DNA of 64,000 nucleotides. Source: Bacillota bacterium. GTDB taxonomy: Bacteria; Bacillota; Clostridia; Christensenellales; SZUA-584. This document shows positions 50,760 through 60,460 of this stretch, piece after piece. Below the pieces are notes generated by a model. That model did no database searches. It was given only the letters and a program-made list of their open reading frames with translations, and was not told the DNA's origin. The DNA is taken from NCBI GenBank assembly GCA_023460085.1, contig JAEWRI010000046.1, positions 62,001-126,000 on the forward strand. The letters are read 5' to 3'. The position numbers were made by a program, and so were the translations under genes. Each line of letters begins with the position of its first letter. Position 1 is the first letter of the stretch.

Positions 50760-52295
50760 CTATTCTTCTATCAGGCTTTTGCCTGTCATCTCCGCAGGCA
50801 CAGGCAACCCCATCAGCCCCAGCATTGTGGGCGCCAGATCCGCCAGGATGCCGCCGCTGCGCAGTTTCGCGTTTTTATAGCGTTCGCTGACCAGTATGAA
50901 AGGCACCTCGTTGGTGGTATGCGCTGTAAACGGCCCGCCATCCTCGTCGAACATCTTCTCTGCGTTGCCGTGGTCGGCGGTGATTATCACCTCGCCGCCG
51001 CAGCGCCGGATGGCCGAAACCACCTTGTCCACGCATGCGTCCACCGCGTTCACGGCTTTCACCGCCGCGTCCAGCACACCCGTATGGCCGACCATGTCGC
51101 AGTTGGCGAAGTTTAAAATCATCACGTCATACTCGCCCGACTCGATGTGCTTCACCGCTTCCTCCGCCACTTCGTAGGCGCTCATCTCCGGTTTCAAGTC
51201 GTACGTCGCCACCTTCGGCGAAGGAATGAGGAAACGATCCTCACCGGGATTCGGCGCTTCCACGCCGCCGTTAAAGAAGAACGTTACGTGCGCGTACTTC
51301 TCCGTTTCCGCGATGCGAAACTGCTTGAGCCCGTTTTTCCCGAGGTATTCGCCGAGCGTATTGCTCAGCGGCTCGGGCTTGTACGCCACCGACACATGCG
51401 AAAACGTCTTGTCATACTGCGTCATGCATACGTAATGAAGCGGGAAGTATTCGCGCGGGAAGCCCGTAAAATCCGGCTCCGTCAGCGCGCGCGTAATCTC
51501 GCGGGCACGATCCGGGCGAAAGTTGAAGAAAATGACGGAATCGCCGCCGCCAATCGTCGCGACGGGCTTGCCGCCCTCCATGACGACGGTGGGCAGCACG
51601 AACTCGTCCATCTCACCCTTATCGTAGCTTTGCTGCATGGCCTGCACGGCGCTGTCCGCCGGCACACCCTCGCCCTTCACCATGGCGTCGTAGGCTTTGA
51701 CCACGCGCTCGAACCGGTTGTCCCTGTCCATCGCGTAGTAGCGGCCCATCACCGTAGCGATTTTACCGATGCCGATTTTCTTCATCTCGGCTTCCAATTG
51801 CTCGATATAACCCTTGCCGCTGTCCGGGGGAACGTCGCGTCCGTCCATAAAGCAGTGCACAAAGACCTGCGGCAGTCCGCGATCCTTCGCCATGCGCAGC
51901 AACGCAAACAGGTGCTCGATGTGGCTGTGCACGCCGCCGTCCGAAACGAGGCCGTACGTATGCAGCTTTCCGCCGCTCTTCAGCGCACCCTCCATCGCGG
52001 CGATTAACTCGGCCTTCTGAAAAAAGCCGCCGTCCTCGATGTCCTTGGTGATGCGCGTAAGCTCCTGGTATACGATGCGCCCCGCGCCGATATTCAAATG
52101 CCCGACCTCGGAGTTGCCCATCTGCCCTTCGGGCAGGCCTACGGCGCGCCCCGACGCCTTAATGTCTGTCGTGGGATACTCCGCGCGCAGCTTGGTGATA
52201 TGCGGCACGCCGGAAATGCAAATGGCATTGCCGCGCTTTTCGTCGCAATCGCCAAAGCCGTCGAGTATCATCAGTGCCGTCAGTTTCTTTGCCAT
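50760..52295 (-). CDS. gpmI: 2,3-bisphosphoglycerate-independent phosphoglycerate mutase
   Basis: A 511-residue alkaline phosphatase-superfamily mutase. The catalytic serine is in GQMGNSEVGHLNIGAGR, and metal motifs appear as MILDGFGD at the N-terminus and TADHGNAEKM near the C-terminus. It interconverts 3- and 2-phosphoglycerate with Mn. It is the third gene of the glycolytic operon, ten bases after tpiA. Confidence 0.97.
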   Translation of the reverse strand: MAKKLTALMILDGFGDCDEKRGNAICISGVPHITKLRAEYPTTDIKASGRAVGLPEGQMGNSEVGHLNIGAGRIVYQELTRITKDIEDGGFFQKAELIAAMEGALKSGGKLHTYGLVSDGGVHSHIEHLFALLRMAKDRGLPQVFVHCFMDGRDVPPDSGKGYIEQLEAEMKKIGIGKIATVMGRYYAMDRDNRFERVVKAYDAMVKGEGVPADSAVQAMQQSYDKGEMDEFVLPTVVMEGGKPVATIGGGDSVIFFNFRPDRAREITRALTEPDFTGFPREYFPLHYVCMTQYDKTFSHVSVAYKPEPLSNTLGEYLGKNGLKQFRIAETEKYAHVTFFFNGGVEAPNPGEDRFLIPSPKVATYDLKPEMSAYEVAEEAVKHIESGEYDVMILNFANCDMVGHTGVLDAAVKAVNAVDACVDKVVSAIRRCGGEVIITADHGNAEKMFDEDGGPFTAHTTNEVPFILVSERYKNAKLRSGGILADLAPTMLGLMGLPVPAEMTGKSLIEE

Positions 52296-52305
52296 GAAAG
52301 CCGCC

Positions 52306-53061
52306 TCATTTTTTATAGTTGACGATCGCCGAGAAATCCTCCGCCTTCAGCGCCGCGCCGCCGATGAGACCGCCGTCGATTTCAGGCATCGCCATCAGCT
52401 CCGCCGCGTTGGAGGGCTTCATGCTGCCGCCGTACTGTATGCGAACCTTGAACGCTGCGTCGTCGCCGAACACCTCGGCCACCGCGCCGCGAATGGTGCC
52501 GATGGTCTCGTTGGCATCCTCGGAGGTCGCCGTCTTGCCGGTGCCGATAGCCCAGATGGGCTCGTACGCGATGACCAGGCCCGCAACCTGCTCCTCCGTC
52601 ATGCCCAGCAGCGCAAGCTTTGTCTGCTTGCATACGATTTCAGCGGTGATTCCGGTTTCGCGCTCTTCGAGCGTCTCGCCCACGCAGATAATCGGAGTGA
52701 TGCCTGCCGCCAGCGCCGCCTTGGCTTTCTTGTTCACGCCCTCGTCAGTTTCGCCGAAATACTGCCTGCGCTCGCTGTGGCCCAGGATGACGAACTCCAC
52801 GCCCAGCGATACCAGCATGGCGGGAGATACTTCGCCGGTAAACGCCCCGCTCTGCTCAAAGTGCATGTTCTGCGCGCCGAGGTGGATATGGGTACCCTTC
52901 AGCGCTTCCGCCGCGGCCGGGATGCACACGAAAGGCGGGCATACCACGACGTCCACTTCGCTGTTGTCCTTCACCAAAGGCGCAAGCGCGGCAATCAGTG
53001 CCTTCGCTTCGTCCGGCGTCTTGTTCATTTTCCAGTTGCCTGCGATGATGGGTTTTCTCAT
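52306..53061 (-). CDS. tpiA: Triosephosphate isomerase
   Basis: A 251-residue TIM barrel. The N-terminal GNWKMNKT contains the catalytic Lys, LGHSERRQYFGE has the catalytic His, and AYEPIWAIGTGKTA has the catalytic Glu. It converts dihydroxyacetone phosphate and glyceraldehyde 3-phosphate. The length is standard. Confidence 0.97.
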   Translation of the reverse strand: MRKPIIAGNWKMNKTPDEAKALIAALAPLVKDNSEVDVVVCPPFVCIPAAAEALKGTHIHLGAQNMHFEQSGAFTGEVSPAMLVSLGVEFVILGHSERRQYFGETDEGVNKKAKAALAAGITPIICVGETLEERETGITAEIVCKQTKLALLGMTEEQVAGLVIAYEPIWAIGTGKTATSEDANETIGTIRGAVAEVFGDDAAFKVRIQYGGSMKPSNAAELMAMPEIDGGLIGGAALKAEDFSAIVNYKK

Positions 53062-53122
53062 GATTGGTACCTCCGAATAAAAATTTTTTAAGGCCTCAGC
53101 CCCTGTTTCTATCCTGTCAAAA

Positions 53123-53147
53123 GGGCCGCCTCAACAGAGGGCGGCCC
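53123..53147 (-). terminator. Hairpin between pgk and tpiA
   Basis: GGGCCGCC..GGCGGCCC on the minus strand is followed by TTTTGAC. It may lower transcription of tpiA-gpmI relative to pgk. Confidence 0.6.
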
Positions 53148-53177
53148 CGAAACAACCCGTATTGTAACGCGTCCCTC

Positions 53178-54362
53178 TTATTTGTCCTGAAGCGCCGCCA
53201 CGCCGGGGAGCTCGATTCCCTCGAGGAACTCGAGGCTCGCGCCGCCGCCCGTGGAGATGTGCGTCATCGCGTCGGCGTAGCCCATCTGCTGCACCGCCGC
53301 GGCGCTGTCGCCGCCGCCGATGATGGTGATGCCGTCGCATTCGGCCATAGCCTTTGCGATGGCGCGCGTGCCGTCCGCAAACGCCTTCATCTCGAACACG
53401 CCCATGGGGCCGTTCCAGATGACCGTCTTGGCCGTACGAATCTTGTCGGCAAAAAGCATGCGCGTGGAAGGTCCGATATCAAGGCCCATCCAGCCCGCAG
53501 AGATGTGCTCCGCGGGAACGACCTGCGTTTCCGCCTCCGCGTCGAATTTGTCCGCAATCACGGTATCCACCGGCAGGCACAGATCGACGCCCTTGCTCGC
53601 GGCCTTGGCCATGAGGCCTTTGGCCAGTTCGACGCGTTCTTCGTCCACCAGCGAGGTTCCGACTTCGTATCCCTTGGCCTTCAGAAACGTGTACGCCATG
53701 CCGCCGCCCAGCAGGATGACGTCCGCCTTGTTGATGAGGTTGTCAATAACGCCTATCTTGTCGGCCACCTTCGCGCCGCCCAGAATGGCGACGAACGGAC
53801 GCGCAGGGTTGTCCAGCGCACCGCCCAGCACGTCCAGCTCCTTGCCGATAAGGAAGCCCGAAACGGCGGGGATGTAGCTGGCGACACCCGTGGTGGAGGC
53901 ATGCGCGCGGTGCGCGGAGCCGAAAGCGTCGTTAACGAATATGTCCGCCAGAGACGCGAGCTTTTTGGAGAACTCGGGATCGTTGGCGGTCTCTTCCTTG
54001 TGGAAGCGTACGTTCTCAATCAGCACCACTTCGCCTTCCTGCAGCGCGGACACGGCAGCCTGAGCGCTCTCGCCCACGACGTCCGTCGCAAAGGTCACCT
54101 TGCAGGGCAGCAGCTGGGCAAGCCTCTTTGCGACCGGCTCCAGCGAATACGCCGGATCGGGTGCGCCCTTCGGGCGTCCGAGGTGCGAGCAGAGTATGAC
54201 TTTGGCGTTGTTCTGAATGAGGTAGTTTATCGTAGGCAGCGCAGCCACGATGCGCGTCTCGTCAGTAATTTCCTTCTTGTCGTTCAGCGGCACATTGAAG
54301 TCCACGCGTACCAGTACGCGCTTGCCTCTGACATCGATGTCGGTTACGGTCTTCTTATTCAT
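53178..54362 (-). CDS. pgk: Phosphoglycerate kinase
   Basis: A 394-residue two-domain kinase. The N-terminal RVLVRVDFNVPLN and CSHLGRPKG and the C-terminal GGGDSAAAV are the family signatures. It makes ATP from 1,3-bisphosphoglycerate. A gap gene, usually next to pgk, is not seen here; the upstream neighbour is the Na/Pi cotransporter. Confidence 0.97.
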   Translation of the reverse strand: MNKKTVTDIDVRGKRVLVRVDFNVPLNDKKEITDETRIVAALPTINYLIQNNAKVILCSHLGRPKGAPDPAYSLEPVAKRLAQLLPCKVTFATDVVGESAQAAVSALQEGEVVLIENVRFHKEETANDPEFSKKLASLADIFVNDAFGSAHRAHASTTGVASYIPAVSGFLIGKELDVLGGALDNPARPFVAILGGAKVADKIGVIDNLINKADVILLGGGMAYTFLKAKGYEVGTSLVDEERVELAKGLMAKAASKGVDLCLPVDTVIADKFDAEAETQVVPAEHISAGWMGLDIGPSTRMLFADKIRTAKTVIWNGPMGVFEMKAFADGTRAIAKAMAECDGITIIGGGDSAAAVQQMGYADAMTHISTGGGASLEFLEGIELPGVAALQDK

Positions 54363-54496
54363 CTTTCCACTCCTTGCGGCCTTTAAAGGCCAGTCGAATC
54401 GGCTTCCATTTTATGCGATGGAACCTCAAAATGCAATAGGTATCTTTCCGATTCAGCGCGCCATACCACCCGAAAAACGAAGGACGGCAGGGCGAT

Positions 54497-56122
54497 TCAG
54501 CGATAGATGCCCTGCGTCACATAATACGCGATATTGGTTGCGTGGTCGGAGACACGCTCTAAATTGGTGACCAGATCGGTGAATATCATTCCGGCCCGCG
54601 GCGTACAGCGCCCGGACGCGATGCGCGTTACGTGGTTGTTCTTCAGATTGCCCTCGTAATCGTCCACAATCTTCTCGATGCGTATCACCTCATCCGCCAG
54701 CTCTTTATCGTTATACTCGAACGCCAGCGCAGATTTCTCCACCGCCTGAGACACATAGCTGTGCATCTCGCGCAGCTCCGCCAGCGCGTCGTCGGAGAAG
54801 GGGATTTTGCTTTCAATGCGTGTCATGGCATACTCGGTAAAGTTCTCCGCATGATCGGAAATGCGCTCGATGTCGTTGATGATGTGGAACAGGTCTGCCG
54901 CGATACTCGCGTCTTCTGCGGAAAGCTCCTGCGCCGTCACCTTTGCCAGATAACCCGTAATCTCATGATTGAGGAAATTCACCAGCTGCTCCTGCTCCAG
55001 CACAAGGGATACCTTGCTTTCATCGGGAGTCAGAAAGGCCTGCATGGAGAGCTCGTAATTCTCCCTCGCGATTTCCCCCATGCGCGCCACTTCTTTGATG
55101 GTCTGGCTGATGGCGATGGACGGCGTCTCCAGAAGATTCTCTCCGATATACTGAAAACGACGCCTTTTGGCCATCGCGTCCTCACCGCGGATAATCAGCC
55201 CGGTAAGCTTGATGACAGGCTGCGGATACCAGATAAGCAGCAGCAGCGTAAATACATTGAATATGGTGTGAAAGAGCGCGATCTGCGTCGCCGTAGACGG
55301 CACAGCTTCGCTGACCCAGGCTGCGATGGGAACAAACTGCAGCAGTATGGAGAACACCAGCACGCCGATCACATTGAAGAAAAGATGAAACAGAGCCGCA
55401 CGCCGTGCGGTTTTGCTGGTGCCAATACTCGCGAGTATCGCCGTAATGCATGTCCCAAGGTTTGCGCCCAGCACGACATACATCGCCGAGTCCAGCGTGA
55501 TGGCACCCACGCTCGCCAAGCCAACGAGCATGCCGGTGGTGGCGGAGGAGCTCTGTATCAGCATTGTGATGAGCGTACCAACCAATATACCAATGACAGG
55601 ATGCTTAAAGGACACCAGCAGACTCTGGAACGAAGGCATGTCCTTTAACGGCGCCATTGCATCGGACATCATCTCCATGCCGACAAAGATGAGACCGAAA
55701 CCCAGCACAATGCCGCCGATGCGCTTTACGCTGCGCTTTTTCAGGAACATCATGACGACGCCGATAAAAACAAACAACGGCGCTATCGCCTTGAGATCGA
55801 AGCTCACGATCCACGCCGTTATCGTGGTACCCACGTTTGCGCCCATCATGACGCCCGCAGCCTGGAGGATGGTCATCAGCCCCGCGTTCACAAAGCCCAC
55901 CACCATCACCGTCGTCGCCGACGAGCTTTGAATCAGCGCGGTAACCCCGCAGCCTACCAACGCGCCCGCAAACCGGTTGGTCGTTAAAACCTCAAGCCCC
56001 CGGCGCAGCTTTGTGCCCGCAGCCTTCTCCAGACTATCGGCCATAAGCTTCATGCCATACAGAAAAAGCCCCAAACCGCCGACGAGCTTAACAATCATCA
56101 GAAAATTCATCCCGCACCTCAA
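54497..56122 (-). CDS. Na/Pi cotransporter with PhoU-like domain (NptA/YjbB type)
   Basis: A 541-residue membrane protein. Two Na/Pi-cotransporter repeats carry the paired QSSSATT motifs (ALIQSSSATTVMVVG and MLIQSSSATTGMLVG). About eight helices are followed by a cytoplasmic PhoU-like helical domain (about 345-535). It moves phosphate with Na+, direction by family uncertain (YjbB is an exporter). Pho-box-like repeats upstream suggest phosphate control. Confidence 0.9.
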   Translation of the reverse strand: MRCGMNFLMIVKLVGGLGLFLYGMKLMADSLEKAAGTKLRRGLEVLTTNRFAGALVGCGVTALIQSSSATTVMVVGFVNAGLMTILQAAGVMMGANVGTTITAWIVSFDLKAIAPLFVFIGVVMMFLKKRSVKRIGGIVLGFGLIFVGMEMMSDAMAPLKDMPSFQSLLVSFKHPVIGILVGTLITMLIQSSSATTGMLVGLASVGAITLDSAMYVVLGANLGTCITAILASIGTSKTARRAALFHLFFNVIGVLVFSILLQFVPIAAWVSEAVPSTATQIALFHTIFNVFTLLLLIWYPQPVIKLTGLIIRGEDAMAKRRRFQYIGENLLETPSIAISQTIKEVARMGEIARENYELSMQAFLTPDESKVSLVLEQEQLVNFLNHEITGYLAKVTAQELSAEDASIAADLFHIINDIERISDHAENFTEYAMTRIESKIPFSDDALAELREMHSYVSQAVEKSALAFEYNDKELADEVIRIEKIVDDYEGNLKNNHVTRIASGRCTPRAGMIFTDLVTNLERVSDHATNIAYYVTQGIYR

Positions 56123-56169
56123 AAAAAATCAAAACTTTCACATAGTACATATTCTACGTGCAAAAAAAG

Positions 56170-56216
56170 TGTTAAGTCAATGTAAAGTTCAGCGAGTAAT
56201 GTTAAGTCTGTGTAAA
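56170..56216 (-). promoter_or_regulatory. Pho-box-like direct repeats upstream of the Na/Pi cotransporter
   Basis: On the minus strand TTTACA-5-TTAACA occurs twice with a 30-base period (forward positions 56170-56186 and 56200-56216). TT(A/T)ACA repeats with about 5-base spacing are what PhoP-type regulators of Firmicutes bind. The site lies 50-95 bases upstream of the start codon. Confidence 0.65.
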
Positions 56217-56276
56217 GTATGATCGACAGATTCAGTTGACAGAGGCAGCCGGAGACAGCACAATTCCGGATTCTGG

Positions 56277-56741
56277 CTATAAAAGTCCTTCAAAGCCATG
56301 CTGACGCAGCGCCTCGTAGAGTACGATGGCGACGGAATTGGAAAGATTCAGAGAGCGCAGGCCCTGCCGCATCGGAATGCGCACCGCAGTTTCCGGATTT
56401 TCAAACACGAGCCGCTCCGGCAGCCCCTTCGTTTCCTTGCCGAAGAGCAGATAGCAGCCGTCCGGATACGACACTTCGGTATGGCTGTGTCTGGCTTTGG
56501 TGGAGCAATAGTAGTAGACGCCGCCTGCCGTGCGCGTAAAAAACTCGTCCAACCCCCCATGAACCTGCACATTCAGCTCCGGCCAGTAGTCCAACCCGGC
56601 ACGCTTCAGCTGCTTGTCCGAGATATCGAAGCCCAGCGGCTCTACAAGGTGCAGCTGTGCGCCGGTAACAGCGCACGTACGCGCAACGTTTCCGGTATTG
56701 GCGGGTATCTCCGGCTCTACAAGCACCACATGAAAAGACAT
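56277..56741 (-). CDS. trmL: tRNA (cytidine(34)-2'-O)-methyltransferase
   Basis: A 154-residue SPOUT methyltransferase. The motifs are NTGNVARTCAVTGAQLHLVEPLGF at the N-terminus (cited by PANTGNVART), LLFGKETKGLP in the middle, and IPMRQGLRSLNLSNSVAIV in the knot. It methylates the wobble base of tRNA-Leu. The single gene is divergent from the flippase gene. Confidence 0.95.
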   Translation of the reverse strand: MSFHVVLVEPEIPANTGNVARTCAVTGAQLHLVEPLGFDISDKQLKRAGLDYWPELNVQVHGGLDEFFTRTAGGVYYYCSTKARHSHTEVSYPDGCYLLFGKETKGLPERLVFENPETAVRIPMRQGLRSLNLSNSVAIVLYEALRQHGFEGLL

Positions 56742-56906
56742 GGCCTCTCCTCCTTTGTACGCCCCCGATTATACCGCCCGTAAAGAGGCGGGCGCAAGCC
56801 CGGTTGGGAATATTGGCAAACGCCCCGTTTTATAATATAATGCCGGTATCGATCCCGCATCGCGCCGTCCCCGGGCGGCAATACTGTATGCCGGATAGGA
56901 GAAGCG

Positions 56907-58517
56907 ATGTCCAAAAAAACAAAGAGCTTTGTGGCAGGAGCCGCCGTACTGGGAATCATCGGCCTTATCGTCAAGGTCATCGGCGCAGTGTTCCGCATCC
57001 CGCTCGGAAACGTCATCGGCTCGGTCGGCATGGCCAACTATCAGGCGGCTTACCCCGTCTATGCCGCGCTTGTGGTCATCTCTACCGCCGGGCTGCCCAC
57101 CGCCATATCGCGCATGGTTTCGGAGCGCGTAGCCGTGGACGACTATAAGGGCGCGCACAAGGTCTTCATCATGGCCTTCCGTGTACTGCTCATCGTTGGC
57201 ATCGTCACCACCGGCGTGATGCTGCTCATTTCAAAATCCGTCGCCATCGGCGTAAAAATCCCCACCGCATATCTTTCGCTGATGATGATCGCCCCCGCGC
57301 TGTTCTTCGTTTCAATACTGTCCGCCTACCGCGGCTACTTTCAGGGGCTGCAGATGATGTGGCCCACGGCGGTCTCACAGCTCATCGAACAGGTCGTGAA
57401 GCTTGCGGCAGGCCTCTATCTTGCCCAGCTGATGCTGCCGCGCGGCGTGGAATATGGCGCGGCGGGCGCACTGATCGGCATTACGCTCTCGGAGGTCGTG
57501 GCGCTGCTTTTCGTGGTAATCGTTTATCAGTTCAAACGCGGCGGCTTGAAGGAAAAGCGCGCAATGCTGCCCAACGTGCCGTATCAGGCGAAGCGTTCCA
57601 TCGGCATGGATCTGCTGGTTATCGCCCTGCCGATTGCGCTGGGCGGCTGCATCATGCCCGCCATCAACATCGCCGATACCGCCATTGTGACGCGCTCGCT
57701 GATGTCCATCGGCTATCTGGAGGAAGCGGCGCAGGCGAAATTCGGCGTGCTTACCGGCTTCGTCAATCCCTTAATCAATATGCCCGCCGTACTGTCAATC
57801 GCGCTGTGCATGAGCCTTGTGCCGGCCATCTCCGCCGCCCGCGCGCAGAAGGACAATCAGCTCGTCAGCCTGCGCTCCGCAATGGGCTTAAAGCTGGCGC
57901 TGCTGATAGGCCTGCCCTGTGCCGTGGGCATGTTTATATTGGCCGAGCCTATCATCCGCCTGCTGTACGGCGGCAGTCTGAGCGCCGATGAAATACTGCT
58001 GGGTACGCAGCTGCTTCAAACCCTTTCTCTGGGCGTGTTCTTCCTGACGCTGCTCCAGACGATGACAGGCATACTGCAGGGTGCGGGTCATCAGTTCGTG
58101 CCGCTTGTCAACCTCGCTATCGGTGCGGGCGTCAAAATTATACTCAGCATCGTACTGATCCGCATTCCTTCGCTCAACGTTCACGGCGCGGCCATCGGCA
58201 CCGCCGCGTGTTACGGCATCGCCGCGATACTCAACACCCTGTACGTCATCCGTTTCACCAAGCCCAAAGTGAAACCGGCGAAGGATGTGCTGATGCCGCT
58301 GGTCGCCACCGCCGCAATGGGCGGGGCTGCGTTTCTGGCCTATCACCAGCTTTCCGGATCCATGGGCAACACCAAAGCTGCGCTTATTGCCATCGTGGCC
58401 GCGGGGGTAGTCTACTTCGCGCTGCTGCTGCTGACCGGCGGGCTTCGTCTGAGCGACATCCGGGAAATTTCGGGACGCCGCGGCTCTTCCGGCGCTGCGT
58501 CGGGCGGGGTGGAATGA
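56907..58517 (+). CDS. spoVB: SpoVB/MurJ-type lipid flippase
   Basis: A 536-residue MOP-superfamily protein with about 14 membrane helices. The N-terminal KSFVAGAAVLGIIGLIVKVIGAVFRIPLGN is typical of Clostridial SpoVB/stage V sporulation proteins. It transports lipid-linked cell-wall precursors; it could serve cortex or polysaccharide synthesis. The stop is one base before the mazG start codon, so the two genes are coupled. Functional subtype is not certain. Confidence 0.88.
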   Translation: MSKKTKSFVAGAAVLGIIGLIVKVIGAVFRIPLGNVIGSVGMANYQAAYPVYAALVVISTAGLPTAISRMVSERVAVDDYKGAHKVFIMAFRVLLIVGIVTTGVMLLISKSVAIGVKIPTAYLSLMMIAPALFFVSILSAYRGYFQGLQMMWPTAVSQLIEQVVKLAAGLYLAQLMLPRGVEYGAAGALIGITLSEVVALLFVVIVYQFKRGGLKEKRAMLPNVPYQAKRSIGMDLLVIALPIALGGCIMPAINIADTAIVTRSLMSIGYLEEAAQAKFGVLTGFVNPLINMPAVLSIALCMSLVPAISAARAQKDNQLVSLRSAMGLKLALLIGLPCAVGMFILAEPIIRLLYGGSLSADEILLGTQLLQTLSLGVFFLTLLQTMTGILQGAGHQFVPLVNLAIGAGVKIILSIVLIRIPSLNVHGAAIGTAACYGIAAILNTLYVIRFTKPKVKPAKDVLMPLVATAAMGGAAFLAYHQLSGSMGNTKAALIAIVAAGVVYFALLLLTGGLRLSDIREISGRRGSSGAASGGVE

Positions 58518-58518
58518 C

Positions 58519-59934
58519 ATGAAGCTGACCCTCGCCTCCATGGATGCGCGCGGCGGCATCTCCGTCGGAGTGTTTGAAGCCGCGCAATCCGCCTTAAGCG
58601 TCATCGTACAAACCGATATGTGCGCCGCGCTGCGAGACATGGGCATCCCCTATGCCACGCTGGACGATCTCTATCAGGGCACGGAGGATTTTGACGCGCT
58701 CTGTGACGCGGCATGCGCCCGTATTGCCACGGACGGCGTACTCTTTATCGCGCTGGGCGAGGCGTATCTGAACCGCATCGCGGTGCGCGCCGCGAAGGCG
58801 ATGCGCGAAGCAGGCGGCGAGGTCTCTGTGATTCCCTTCGGCGATGAAGCGATGTGCCTGGCATTCGCTGCAGGAACCGCCGACGGACTCTCAGGCGTCA
58901 CCACGTATACCGCGGCGTCCTTCGTTTCTGCCGGTGATACAGACTGCGCGCTGGTTATCCACGAGGTTGATACGCGCCTTGGAGCGGGCGAACTGAAGCT
59001 GAAGCTGCTGCGCTCCTATCGCGATGAGCATTCCGTCTATTTCGCCGACAGGCGCGAACAAAAAGGGAAAATTGTTCCTCTTTGGGCGCTTGACGCGGCG
59101 GCTTCATACGGGTATTATACGAGTGTAGTGCTCCCCCCCGTCCCTCTGACGGATAAGGGGCGTTATACCTTCCCGGATCTCGTGCGCATCATGGAGCATC
59201 TGCGCGCGCCGGGCGGATGCCCCTGGGACAGGGAGCAGACGCACGAAAGCCTTCGGCGCTATCTCATCGAGGAAGGCTACGAGGTGCTGGACGCCATCGA
59301 CGCGAACGACATGGACGCGCTTTACGACGAGTTGGGTGACGTGCTGCTGCAGGTGGTGTTCCACGCGCGGATAGGCCAGCAGTGCGGCGAGTTCGACATC
59401 TTTGATGTCACCACCGCGGTATGCGCCAAGATGATATCGCGCCACACGCACATCTTTGGCAGTGCCATTGCCGAGACGCCTGATGCCGTGATTCAGAACT
59501 GGGACGCCATCAAGCGCGGCGAGAAGGGCCAGAAGACGGCTGCGGAAGTACTGGATGACGTGCCGCACAGCATGCCGGGCGCAATGCGCGCCGGCAAGGT
59601 GCAGCACAAGGCTGCAAAGTCCGGCATGGACTTCCGGCGCATCGAGGAAGCGGAGGACAAGCTTCGCGAGGAGCTTGCGGAGGTGCGCGGTGCCCCTGCG
59701 GGCAGCGCACAGCTCGAGGAAGAATGCGGCGATTTGCTCTTCGCCGCGGTGAACATCGTCCGGCTGTCGGGCGTGGAGCCCGAAATCGCGCTTCAGCGCG
59801 CAGTGGACAAGTTCATCCGCCGGTTTGAGACCGCGGAAAAACTGGCAGTACAGCGCGGCGTGGACATGCGCAGCTGCGCCCCGGAAACGCTGGATGCGCT
59901 CTGGGAAGCGGCCAAGGCTGCGCAGAAAAAGTGA
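58519..59934 (+). CDS. mazG: MazG nucleotide pyrophosphohydrolase with N-terminal methylase-like remnant (YabN-like)
   Basis: A 471-residue protein. The C-terminal half (about 215-470) is a double MazG domain: LRAPGGCPWDREQTHESLRRYL, then EEGYEVLDAID with DELGDVLLQVVFHA, and a second EELAEVR/EECGDLLFAAVN set. It hydrolyses NTPs to NMP. The N-terminal 200 residues resemble the tetrapyrrole methylase domain of YabN but lack a clear GxGPGD motif, so that part may be degenerate. In Bacillus yabN also follows spoVT/yabM (murJ-like). Confidence 0.9.
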   Translation: MKLTLASMDARGGISVGVFEAAQSALSVIVQTDMCAALRDMGIPYATLDDLYQGTEDFDALCDAACARIATDGVLFIALGEAYLNRIAVRAAKAMREAGGEVSVIPFGDEAMCLAFAAGTADGLSGVTTYTAASFVSAGDTDCALVIHEVDTRLGAGELKLKLLRSYRDEHSVYFADRREQKGKIVPLWALDAAASYGYYTSVVLPPVPLTDKGRYTFPDLVRIMEHLRAPGGCPWDREQTHESLRRYLIEEGYEVLDAIDANDMDALYDELGDVLLQVVFHARIGQQCGEFDIFDVTTAVCAKMISRHTHIFGSAIAETPDAVIQNWDAIKRGEKGQKTAAEVLDDVPHSMPGAMRAGKVQHKAAKSGMDFRRIEEAEDKLREELAEVRGAPAGSAQLEEECGDLLFAAVNIVRLSGVEPEIALQRAVDKFIRRFETAEKLAVQRGVDMRSCAPETLDALWEAAKAAQKK

Positions 59935-60062
59935 TTCGCGCCATGTATGAGCACCCGCCAAAGCGGGAAGATTGAATTCTGAGCCCGAATGCACGGTCTT
60001 TCGGGACGATCCGTCAGCCAGGGCTGAAAAGTTTACCCATGAAATATACTAGGAGGTACATT

Positions 60063-60338
60063 ATGAACAAAACCGAATTGATCGAGGCCGTCGCGAAGAA
60101 GGCGAATCTTACAAAGAAGGATACGGATGCGTGCCTTTCGGCATTTATCGACGTGGTCAGCGAAACGCTGGCGAAGAACGAAAAGGTACAGTGGACCGGC
60201 TTCGGCACTTTCGAGCTCCGCAACCGCGCGGCGCGCAAGGGCGTCAACCCCGCCACCGGTCAGCAGATCGACATCCCTGCCTTCAGCGCCCCCGCTTTCA
60301 AGCCGGGTAAAGCGTTCAAGGATGCCTTCGGCAAATAA
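60063..60338 (+). CDS. hup: HU family DNA-binding protein
   Basis: A 91-residue histone-like protein with MNKTELIEAVAKKANLTKKD and the beta-arm FGTFELRNRAARKGVNPATG (cited separately). It bends and compacts DNA as a dimer. The start at 60063 has AGGAGG seven bases upstream. It is located after mazG, as in Bacillus and many Clostridia. Confidence 0.96.
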   Translation: MNKTELIEAVAKKANLTKKDTDACLSAFIDVVSETLAKNEKVQWTGFGTFELRNRAARKGVNPATGQQIDIPAFSAPAFKPGKAFKDAFGK

Positions 60339-60361
60339 CCAGAACCAATCCGCATGATACG

Positions 60362-60389
60362 AAAAGCGCCGGAAAATCCGGCGCTTTTT
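60362..60389. terminator. Terminator of the HU gene
   Basis: AGCGCCGG-AAAAT-CCGGCGCT with flanking A and T runs, 27 bases after the stop; it works in both directions. Confidence 0.85.
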
Positions 60390-60413
60390 CACTGCGGTTC
60401 GCGCAGGGTATTG

Positions 60414-60438
60414 AAAAGCGCCGGGCATTCCGGCGCTT
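60414..60438 (-). terminator. Terminator of the citrate synthase-like gene
   Basis: AGCGCCGG-GCATT-CCGGCGCT has the same stem as the HU terminator 52 bases away; on the minus strand it is followed by TTTTCAAT. Confidence 0.75.
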
Positions 60439-60460
60439 CGCTTCTGTATGAAAGGTTTAT

